DNA of 64,000 bases. Origin: Dactylis glomerata. Its lineage: Eukaryota; Streptophyta; Magnoliopsida; Poales; Poaceae. The stretch is taken from positions 11,120,910 through 11,184,909 of the forward strand of contig QXEO01000553.1 of the NCBI GenBank assembly GCA_007115705.1, in the 5' to 3' direction. Positions 47,945-57,190 of this stretch are shown here, piece after piece. Below the pieces are notes generated by a model. The model was not told where the DNA came from. It was given only the letters and a program-made list of their open reading frames with translations, and made no database searches. A program made the translations under genes and the position numbers. How positions within the stretch are numbered: position 1 is the stretch's first letter; every line of letters begins with the position of its first letter.

Positions 47945-50514
47945 GCATCCCCAAGCTTAACTCCTGCTCGTCCTCGAGTAGGTAAGTGATAACAAAAGAA
48001 ATAATTTTTGAGGTGACATGCACCAACATAATCTTGATCATATATGTAAGCATTGTGTGTTGGGATCATAAGAACTTAAAACATGGGCATGAAAGATATA
48101 ATCTTTGACAATAAAAACTTAGCAACCATGCTATAACATGAAAAGAAACACAAACAAAAGATCATGAATAATGAAACAATGAAAGTCAAACGTGTGTTCA
48201 AATCATAAGGAAAAACATACAAATGGTTTTCAGCTTGTCCTTCATGGAGAGCAAAACATAAATGCATAGGACACCTTCAAGTTTAAGAGGGTGACTAGAT
48301 ACAAATAATTTGAGAACAAGTGAAACCAACAATATGAATCAATCAATGAAAACTTTGGGACAATGCACATTATACTCAGAATGACAACTATGCTCTCTTA
48401 ATGGTGCATAAAGGTAGAAGGTGGTGACTCAACATAAAAGTAAAAGAAAGGCCCTTCGCAGTGGGAAGCAGTGATTAAACATGTGCTAGAGCTTTTCATT
48501 TGTAAAACAGAGAGATAAAAATTGGTTTTGAGAGGTGGTTGTCTTTGTCACCGACTAGCAATGGGGTTCTTACTATCTTCCATACAAAAATGAAGCAAGT
48601 TTTTGAGAGAGAGATTGGCACTTTTGTGCTCTTTTTATAAAGCTTGGCACTCCTCCCCACCTTTTTTCCTTTCACAAACCATGGCTAACCGATTCCATCG
48701 GGTGCCCACCAACATTCACATACCATGGAGGAGTGCCTTTTTCTTTCTTTTTTTCCTTTTTTTTTTCTTTTTGGAATAAGCAATATGGAAGATAGCAAAT
48801 CCGACCACTATGTCCCCATGAGCTAAAAACAGTGGCACAAAACGAGAAGTAGTTGAAAGTTTTGAAAGGTAACACATGAAAATTTACTTTGGAATGGCTT
48901 ACAAATACCATGCATAGGAATTTATAATGGACACAATGGGAAACTTGGTTTTTGGGAGTTGGATGCACGAGTAGAGCACATACTCAGTACAAAATGAGGG
49001 CTAGCAAAAGACTGGGAGCGACCAACTAAGAGAGAAATAATGGCCATAATCATGCAAAGCGACAAAGCGACATTAAAAGAAGCATAAGATGGTATCAAAA
49101 GTCAAAAACTAAATGATCATAGAGGCTATTGGTGACTTTGTAAGAGTCTAACATGTGTGAGCATGCGCCAAGTCAACCCAAATAAAGCATCAAGGAGAAA
49201 ACCAAAATAATGCTTCCAAACGATAAAAACAACGCATGATTTTTTCAAAGGCTCATTAAGCAATCTCAGTTATTTGAGACAAGTCATGCTACAGCAAAAC
49301 CACTAAGCATACTATCAAAAAGACATCAAGCATGACATGCAAAAGCCTAGGCCGCAGTCTACACAAGCTCCTTCTTGTACCACTTTTTTGCATAAAGCTT
49401 TTTCTCTTTTCCAACACCATTCAAACCTTTTATAAACACCTCTTTTGATGAAAACAAACATGGTCCAGAGGCAAAAATACACCTTGATGAAAATATATAA
49501 CAAGATCTGAACACAAATCAAGGCGAAAAATGCAAGCTAAACCCAGTAGTAGAAAAGGAGAACACTCGTTGAACGATAAGAGTGAAAACTAGAGTGTTCT
49601 TGAAAAATAAAAAGCGAGTTCATCTCCTCCAAAAGAAACATGATGTGATCTAACCATTTATTGCAGCAAACAAAACTAAGCTAACCAGGAAAACTAAAAC
49701 AACTGACGCTCCAAGAAAAACACATAGTGCATGAAGCAATAAAAATATAGTGTCTTGAAAGGTGACCTGATTTTTACCGATGAAGAAGGGGTGCCTCGGG
49801 GGCATCCCCAAGCTTTGACGCTTGTACTTCTTGGATATTTCTTGGGGTGATGAATCGGCATCCCCAAGCTTGAGCTTTTGTCCATTCTTCAACTCATCTC
49901 ATCATTCTCCAATCCCTACACTTGAAAACTTCCTTCATACAAAACTAAACACAATTCTATTAGCAACATTAGTGTAAGCATAACATATAATCAACCTCTT
50001 TTGCTTCAGGTTTCAACACAAAACCACCACATATAAAGCATATACTACTGTAGCAACTTCCCCAAAAGTTCCATGATCAAAAGAACTCAAAAACAAAGCG
50101 ATAAAGCGGCAAACACAAATATTGGCAGAAATCTGTCAAAACAGAACAGCTGACAAAGGTCGAATTTTTGAGGTGTTTTCTGTTGCTCAAATCAACAATT
50201 GTTCAACTAATGAAAGTTTGGATATAACCTGGGGCATATGCACAAGAAATCGCAGGTCCAAAAGATATACAGAGAATTTTCACGAATTTTTACGGTGCAG
50301 CACCGAAAACAGTTTCAGGACAGCAACATCCCCAAATCTTACCCTACTCAAATTAGAGGCTTCTCTTGGCACAAAAACGAAATAAAAAGGATAAGGAGCG
50401 GTTATTACAGTAGTAATAACTTCCAAGACTCAAATAAAAGAAAAATTACTGAAAATAAAACAATGGGTTATCTCCCAAGAGTGCTTTTCTTTAACGCCTT
50501 TGAGCTAGGCGCAG
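47945..50514 (-). other. Non-coding body and polypurine tract of E
   Basis: The polypurine tract (minus) GTTAAGCTTGGGGATGC lies at 47945-47962. No gene is present. A long polypyrimidine run lies at about 48735-48775. Compared with A, the stretch 48470-48960 is different sequence; the rest is shared. Confidence 0.8.
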
Positions 50515-50530
50515 TAATTTGCAAAGATGC

Positions 50531-51331
50531 TCATGTGGGCGCCATATAAGAGCTTGAGGCAAAGGCGCCATATAAGAACTTGAAGCAATAGAGAGCATCA
50601 AAAAGCAAATGTGAAAGACATTTATATCTGAACCATTTCCTATGCATAGGAATCTTGTAAGAAAATAAATCAACGAGGCACATAGTAGCAAGCATGGATA
50701 GATAAAACAAGTGCCACTTCAAGATTTGCAACATAAAGAGGGGAAACTTAATATTGTTGAGATCCATCAAACCATGTTTCCCTCTCTCATAATAACTTTC
50801 AGTAGCATCATGAATAGAATTAACAATATAACTATCACATAAAGGATCTCTATCATGAGCCACATGCATAAAAGAATTAATACTCACCACAGGAACAATA
50901 GTAGTAGGAGCAGATTCAATAGAATAATTATTCTCATCACCATAATCATCAAAGACAGGAGGCATATTATAATCGTAACTATTTTTCTCCTCAAAAGTAG
51001 GTGAATTGAAAACATTATACTCATCATCATAAACTAGAGGTTTAGTATCATCACAAGCTAGAGAACTACTATGTTGCAAAGCATATTCATCAAACATATC
51101 ATCATAGCAAACTTTCTCCACTAAAGCTAGGGAACTAAAAATATCATGCTTAACAAAACCAGCTTCCCCAAGCTTAGACTTTTCTATAGCATTAGCAATA
51201 ACGGTGTTCAAAGCATTCACACTAACAACACTATTAGCATGCAAATTAAGCTCCAAAGGTTTTTCAATTTTCTCTTCAAACACTTCATATCTAAACTCAG
51301 GAAAAAGACTACAGAACTCTTTGTTTTCCAT
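50531..51331 (-). CDS. Unknown acidic ORF of element E with hydrophobic C-terminal part
   Basis: An intact frame of about 266 codons starts MENKEFCSLFPEFRYEVFEE at 51331, about 135 bases after the primer site. The first two thirds are acidic and Asp/Asn/Tyr-rich (VYDDEYNVF, FDDYGDENNY). A conserved-looking block follows (ESYYERGKHGLMDLNNIKF). Then comes a strongly hydrophobic helix (about residues 196-222, FPLFMLQILKWHLFYLSML) that could be membrane-associated, and a basic tail (KIPMHRKWFRYKC). I recall this block from ORFs of non-autonomous grass LTR elements but know no function. The last codons overlap a short direct repeat. It has no similarity to the ORF of A. Confidence 0.65.
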   Translation of the reverse strand: MENKEFCSLFPEFRYEVFEEKIEKPLELNLHANSVVSVNALNTVIANAIEKSKLGEAGFVKHDIFSSLALVEKVCYDDMFDEYALQHSSSLACDDTKPLVYDDEYNVFNSPTFEEKNSYDYNMPPVFDDYGDENNYSIESAPTTIVPVVSINSFMHVAHDRDPLCDSYIVNSIHDATESYYERGKHGLMDLNNIKFPLFMLQILKWHLFYLSMLATMCLVDLFSYKIPMHRKWFRYKCLSHLLFDALYCFKFLYGAFASSSYMAPT

Positions 51332-51465
51332 TAAGCCTAACTAGTGAAAATAAAAACAAGAAACAAAAAGATGTAATTGCAGAATCTAAAGGAAACAACT
51401 CTGAGCACTCACTACCAACTAAAAGACTTAGTAGCCAAAGGATGTGAGTACCTTTTACCTTACCT

Positions 51466-51485
51466 CCCCAGCAATGGCGCCAGAA
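51466..51485 (-). other. Primer binding site of E (tRNA-Asp, variant)
   Basis: The minus strand reads TGGCGCCATTGCTGGGG, with two changes from the perfect tRNA-Asp complement seen in A and F. Confidence 0.8.
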
Positions 51486-51492
51486 AAGAGCT

Positions 51493-53032
51493 TGATGTCT
51501 ACGCACTTCTATTCTTGTAGACACTTGTTGGGCCTCCAAGTGCAGAGGTTTGTAGAGCAGCAGCAAGTTTCCCTTAAGTGGATCACCCAAGGTTTATCGA
51601 ACTCAGGGAAGAAGAGGTCAAAGCTATCCCTCTCAAGCAACCCTGCAATTACGATACAGAAAGTCTCTTGTGTCCCCAACACACCCAATACACTTGTTAG
51701 ATGTATAGGTGCACTAGTTCGGCAAAGAGATAGTGAAATACAAGTAGTAATGATGATTATGAGTAGTAAATGTAGTATGGAATAAGTATCGCTGCAAGCA
51801 AACATGTAACAAAACAGCAAGTAAACGGTGTGCAAAGCTTGGAAACAAGGCCTAGGGATCATACTTTCACTAGTGGACACACTCCCAACAAATATAACAT
51901 GATTGAACAAATAAACAACTTCTCTTCACTAAGGTACTATGAATTACTCTTCTATTGAACAACACTAATCATTGCGTAGGGCTACGAAGCACTCCTTAAA
52001 GTTCATCAAGTACTTGACAAACACCACTCATAGAGATATCCAAATCAAAGCACAACTCAAGATAGATATTATTGCAACATAGACCAAGTACTAACACGGT
52101 GCACACACTGTCAACATTACACCATGAAAGGAGGAAAAGATCACTTCAATACTATCATAGTGATAATTATTCTCATAATCCATAAGAGATCACAATCGTA
52201 GCCTAGACCAAGTACCACCATGATGCACGCACTGTCACCGTTACACCATGGTAGGAGGAATAGATTACTTTAATAACACACTAGAGTACATATAATGAAG
52301 AAGAGTAACATCTACTTATTCAACATGCTACAAAGCTCACGATCACATAAAGATCACATCATGGGAGAGAGAGGTGAACCACATAGCTACCGGTAGAGCC
52401 CTCAGCCCCGGGGGAGAACTACTCCCTCCTCATCATAGGAGACAGCAAGGTTGATGGAGATGGCGGTGAGGTTGATGGAGACGGCGGAGACGGCGATGGA
52501 GACCGATGGAGATGGCTCCGGGGGCACTTCCCCGTCCCGGCAGGGTGCCGGAACAGAGACTTCTGTCCCCTGAAATTTGGCTTCGACGGCGGCGGTGCTG
52601 CGGAACTGTTCTGGAAATTTTGCCGACTCCTTTAGGGTTTTCCGTCCCGAGGCTTCTTATAGGCGAAGGGGCGTCGTCAGAGGGCATCCAGGGGCTCCTC
52701 ACACCAGGGTGGCGCGGCCAGGGCCTGGGCCACACCACCTATGTGTGAGGCCGGCCTCTGGCCCCCCTCCGGCTCTCTTTCGGTCTTCGGGAAGCTTCCG
52801 GGAAAAATAAGACTTCTGGAACTTGTTTCGTCCAATTCCGAGAATATTTCCTATGTAGCTTTTCTGAAACACAAAAACAGCAGAAAACAGGGAACTGGCA
52901 CTGTGGCATCTTGTTAGTAGGTTAGTTCTGGAAATCGCATAAAAATACCACGAAGTGTAACGAAACACAAGGCAAATGGTGTAAAAACAAGCATGGAGCA
53001 TCACAAATTATAGATACGTTGGAGACGTATCA
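51493..53032 (-). repeat. 5' LTR of E
   Basis: 1540 bases, same ends as the 3' LTR. It is followed by GCGAC and the remaining 122 bases of the A LTR. Confidence 0.93.
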
Positions 53033-53181
53033 GCGACTTGTTAATAGGTTAGTTCCGAAAAATGCATAAAAGTGCCATGAAGTCTAACGAAACAGTAGGC
53101 AAATGGTGTATAAACAAGCATGGAGCATCAAAAATTATAGATACCTTGGAGACGTATCACCTCTCGGGCATATTCCCTTCA

Positions 53182-55653
53182 TATCTGGCACCTCCGCCTT
53201 TTGCTTGGGCCACAACCCGACAAAAATCCGCGTAAGAACGTGGTTAACCAACTTGAAGATTTCCCGGACAGATATCCAGTTCGCTTCCAGTAAGCTAACT
53301 GCGGCCATGAGAGGATCGTTGTCCGGTTGCAAAGTCGACAAGGACACCTCAGTAAAATCTGCATAACCAAGGAAACAGAAAGCAGCAGAAGAGGAATATA
53401 TCAGCAAGTACAAGAAAGCAAGCAAGTCAACAAAAAGGAAAAGAAAGGTACAGAATGTACCTCCAGCAGCAGCAGACATTGTATTCAGCCGCTCGGCCAC
53501 GGCCTGTTCTCGCTGGAGGTGCTCCTTGTTAGCATCAGTCAAGGATTTCTCTGCTTTCTTCGCCTTAGCCAGTGTTGATTTAGTCGACTTCTCAGCACTG
53601 ACCTTGGCAGCAATAGCAGCGTCAAAAGCCTTCCGGAAGCGTTGAGTTCAGCTTCCAGCGACGAAATGTGAGCATTGGCCGTCGCCAAAGCATCTACAGT
53701 TCAACAAGGAGGAAAGGGAAAATCAAGCAAAAAAAAGCAAAGAAAAGCATACAAGATAAGCAAAAGATAGGAAAAGGAATTCACCCTCGAAGGCCTTAGC
53801 AGCCTTCAGATACTCAACGCATTCATTGCCTAAGGCGACAAATTTCTTCATCAAATTCTGTTCAGGAATAGCACATGAGTATCAACACGCAAAAACAGAA
53901 GTAAAAATGCAAGTATTCTCACACACATCGTCGAAGGAGCTTGTGGACTGATGGGCCTCAAGAGAAGCACCGGCGTCCGATGATTTCTTCACGCGTGACG
54001 AACTACGAACAGCGACTACCTTCTTAGCAGGCTTCCTCGAAGCTTTCGAAGATTTTGCTGCTGGACCAACCTCCTGCGGCGGTGGTTCGTCGATAACAGG
54101 AGTATCAATGGTAGGGGCGGCAGCAGCAAATCTCTTCGGGTCCTCCTCGTCACTAAGAAAAAGAGCAGCAGACAAGGTCACCCATCAAAGTCGACAGGGA
54201 AAAGATCGTATATGAAAATAAGCAGGATGACACTCATGATTCCATGAAGTCAAAGAGTTCTACATCATCCTCTAGCGTGGGGGTTTCCCTGGCCGCAGTT
54301 TTATGAGCGGAGGCACTCGAGGAAGTGAACTCTTCAGCATGCTTCCTCTTCTTGCCAACACTAATATCTTCAGAAAGTGCAGGAGGAGGCGACGTCGTTG
54401 AGCTGGTCCTCTCCAGCGAATCTCCGCCTTCTTCCCCATCCTGGCTGTCCTCAGCCTCGGAGGCTTTGGATGCCGCAGAAACAGGCACATTTGTAATGGC
54501 CCCCCCTTCTGGGAGAGGAGGGCAAGAAATGAGAAGTTGATGATCCTGGAAAGAAAATAACCCAAGCGTCACAAGGCAAATGATGATAAGAGAAAAACAA
54601 GGCGAATAAAAAACAGTAAAACATACCGCAGGCAAAGGGTGCTGGGCGTCGAAGTAACTAGCAGTCAAGTCTGGGATTTCATCTTCTTTTGTGAGGATGG
54701 TCAAAGCCCGCACTCGCTTGTCGAGATCCTTCTTCTCAAAGGGATCATCAGAAACTTGCGAAGAATCGCCCAAACCAGAAAAAGACCACAACTTTAAAGG
54801 ACGGTGCTGAAGAGGTTGAACTCAATGTTGAAGGAAAAACACCATGAGTTGAGTTCTAGTTAAAGCACCACCGTCATCGCTCTTAAGAGCCTGGATGCAC
54901 GCTAGCAGTGGCTTAACATCCTCCATCTCAGCCTCTGTGGGAGGCGAATCCCACGAGGCCAAATTTTCCAGATTTTTTGCGGCATCAAAAGGGGCAATGC
55001 TGAATAAATTAGAAGGAGAAGATTTTTTGTCCTTTATGTAAAACCATTTCTTTTTCCAGCCTTGTACTGAAGCAGCCATGGAAAATTCCAAATACTGGGA
55101 TTCAGTACGAACAGAAATTACGGCCCCGCCCAGTTTAGGCCTTTTTGTTAAAGAAACACTGGGGCGGAGCCGATAAAGGTACTTCCAAAGGAGAAAATGG
55201 GGCTCAATCCCTAGAAAGGACTCGCAAAGAGTTATGAAGCAGGCAATGTGGAGGATCGAATTTGGTGTGAGCTGGTGAAGCTGCACACTGTAGACAAATA
55301 GAAGTCCACGAAGGAATTCGTGGGCAGGGAGAGAAAGTCCGCACAGAAGAAAATCAAAAAACATCACCCGAAAGCCACTCGGGGGCTTGGGGATACGATC
55401 AGTGCTAGGGAAGGTAACCTGATCGTCATCGGAGATGAGGCCATTAGCTTGGGCCTTCTCCAGATCCTTCTACTTGAACTCTGAGGGCACCCAGCTGGTC
55501 GAGGTGTTCCCAGTCTTCCCCTTGGTCATCTTGTTCTTCTGCGCCAGATGCTTCACGCGCATCTAAGATTTGCGCACGGGGGCTGTGCAGGAGGACAGAA
55601 GTGCGTAGAGGTTGCAACAATGGCGGCGGCGGAAGCAATGAACTGGTAAACAA
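53182..55653 (-). pseudogene. Antisense multi-exon ORF of B (putative gypsy type transposon family)
   Basis: Transcribed opposite to gag. From 55367 down it encodes the domain I know as PF04195 (LHQLTPNSILHIACFITLCE, SFLGIEPHFLLWKYLYRL, GWKKKWFYIK, then LTRTQLMVFF and VRALTILTKEDEIP). Probable introns with GT..AG ends are 54546-54626 and 53359-53460; others are likely near 53858-53935 and ending at 54153. Later exons give acidic/Ser-rich, basic and coiled-coil segments (EKSTKSTLAKAKKAEKSL, DANKEHLQREQAVAERLN) and the block MAAVSLLEANWISVREIF. The C-terminus is cut by element L at 53181, and a stop near 54820 breaks the first exon. Function of this family is unknown; it is typical of TAT elements between pol and the 3' LTR. 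Confidence 0.8.
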
Positions 55654-56850
55654 TGATTTTCCCCCACTCTCCCCTTATATATATTCCTGGTAACGGAACA
55701 TGGGCTGAGACGTGGCGTAATGAGCGGAAACGGTAGCCCACTAATGGGCAGATAAATTTTGGAATTGCCATTTTACCCATGGGTAGCGGTCAAAAATCAA
55801 GAGATGATTACAAATAGACTCCTGAGGTATAAATGACATCACACATGTGAGAGTAAATCAGACTGAAGACTATGGTGGCAATGGATACTGGTAAAGATGA
55901 AGATTCCGAAGATGGTTCGATATGGCAAATTTGTATAAAGGAAGATCATGGAAGTTGACGAAAAAATTGAGTCCGCTGAAGGAGAAATCATTTTGTGAGT
56001 CTATAATCGGAAATATTCGGCTCTAGCCTCGGGGGATACTCCCATTGGGAGCGCTTAGCGCGCACCCGACGATATTATTGAGTTACGATATGATTTTATG
56101 ACATGAAGGAAAGCATATTGTCTTTGAGCCTATACTCAAAATAAGTTTTTCGACTATAGCCTCGGGGGCTACTCCCATCGGGAGCGCTGGGCGCGCACCC
56201 GACGATTTTTTATGATAAACAATGGAGGAAAAGATACAAAGAGACTTTGAGGATATCATTACTCCCATTGGGAGAGAGTTTTATTAAGCTAAGGTTGAAT
56301 AAACCCGAATATCTGACACGTTAGAATAGTCAAACAAGGCTGCGATATATGATTCTCGAGTTGCGTCATCGCGACCAAACTCGAATGCCGTGATTGAAAT
56401 ATGTCATGAAGGTAAGACCCCAGAATCCGTCTTGTGTGGCCTAGTATACGCACATGGATGCGCTCTGCTGGTATGTATCTGTGTCTACGACGCGAAGAAA
56501 AATCATGGTGGACGCACTGGGTACCCTGAGAACCACTGGGATTCATTCTTTGTAAGTCCTAAATGTGGCAAAAGAATGGGTTTGACCGGTTTCCCGAATT
56601 CAAGTCCAAGGGGATTGAATTTGAAGTAGGTGACAAGTATCTGTTCCGGCAGTTAACTGACCTCTTGATCTGTCAGAGTTGTCAGGCTTGTTCATCAAAA
56701 CCCCTTGCGAGATATTATAATGAAAATAAGTCGAAAGACCAATTCGAAGATTTGAAGATACGAAGAAGTCGAAGAAATGATCAAGTCGAAGATTGAAAAG
56801 ATTAGAGATTTAACCCGAATCTGCAATTCTGGTAGAATCTCAGGGGCTAC
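55654..56850 (+). other. 3' non-coding region of B with polypurine-like repeats
   Basis: Upstream side of the antisense ORF (minus-strand TATA-like TATATATAAG near 55672-55684). Two copies of CCTCGGGGG(C/A)TACTCCCAT, each followed by GGGAGCGC and GCGCGCACCCGACGA, lie at about 56029-56075 and 56159-56205. A partial copy (ACTCCCATTGGGAGAG) is at 56261. The final CAGGGGCTAC at 56841-56850 is the polypurine tract. Confidence 0.75.
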
Positions 56851-57185
56851 TGACAAGGGTATAGATAATAGAGCCCGTCAGTTGAGTACCCCTGAGGCCC
56901 ATTAAGCTAGGCCCAATTGTAATGCTAGTCGAAATACGAGTTCTTACCGTATGTCGATATTGTAATCTGTGTCGGATCCCACCCGATCCTTGAGACCTGG
57001 CCACCTATATATAGGGGCCAGGAGGGGACGGTGTGGGACAGATTGAAAGCAAGCCAGGTTCTACACCCACGTTTACTTTCATAGCCACCTTGTTCGACTG
57101 ATTTTACCTTCGAGTTCATCTGACGCCCTATCTCCCCGATCCTAAGTCCTTCATTTAGGACATTTGTCGAGTTAACCCCTCGTCA
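56851..57185 (+). repeat. 3' LTR of B
   Basis: TGACAAGGGTATAG to CCCCTCGTCA, 335 bases, followed by the target duplication CCCTC at 57186-57190. Confidence 0.93.
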
Positions 57186-57190
57186 CCCTC

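Larger units (their letters stand above)
46405..53032 (-). mobile_element. Element E: complete non-autonomous LTR element with a different ORF
   Basis: On the minus strand: 5' LTR 51493-53032, primer site, ORF 50531-51331, non-coding body, 3' LTR 46405-47944. It is flanked by GCGAC at 46400-46404 and 53033-53037, and inserted in the 5' LTR of A. Both LTRs are 1540 bases and differ by about 28 positions by eye, mostly transitions. There are no pol genes. D (28523-32053) is a truncated relative. Confidence 0.94.
39477..53159 (-). mobile_element. Element A: complete non-autonomous LTR element with one ORF
   Basis: On the minus strand: 5' LTR 44892-46404 plus 53038-53159 (split by E), tRNA-Asp primer site, one ORF of about 198 codons, non-coding body, polypurine tract and 3' LTR 39477-41112. 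It is flanked by CCTCT at 39472-39476 and 53160-53164. The net length without E is about 7.05 kb. The LTRs differ by roughly 2 percent by eye. There is no gag knuckle, protease, RT or integrase. F is a second member. It is inserted in the LTR of copia L. Confidence 0.93.
35951..53181 (-). mobile_element. Element L: Angela/Barbara-like Ty1/copia, 3' half lost
   Basis: It is on the minus strand. The 5' LTR is 37877-39476 plus 53165-53181 (split by element A). The primer site is 37865-37876 and the 5' leader about 36050-37864. No 3' LTR, pol or complete gag is present: sequence passes directly into B protease near 35950. The leader text (CGATCATCACGTG, CGGTTCATGTTCCGAGGCC) is what I remember upstream of gag in Angela/Barbara elements of Triticeae. 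The right end lies in the antisense ORF of B. The target duplication is lost with the left end. Confidence 0.75.
32833..57185 (+). mobile_element. Element B: TAT-lineage Ty3/gypsy, internally deleted
   Basis: LTRs of 335 bases at 32833-33167 and 56851-57185 are flanked by 5-bp target duplication CCCTC (32828-32832 and 57186-57190). They differ by about six substitutions. The remaining native parts are gag and the first half of protease on the left (33205-35950), and an antisense multi-exon ORF plus the 3' non-coding part on the right (53182-56850). The centre is occupied by copia L and its nested elements A and E. RT, RNase H and integrase are absent, lost with half of L in a deletion near 35950. 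The antisense ORF near the 3' LTR is a known mark of the TAT/Ogre group. Confidence 0.92.
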
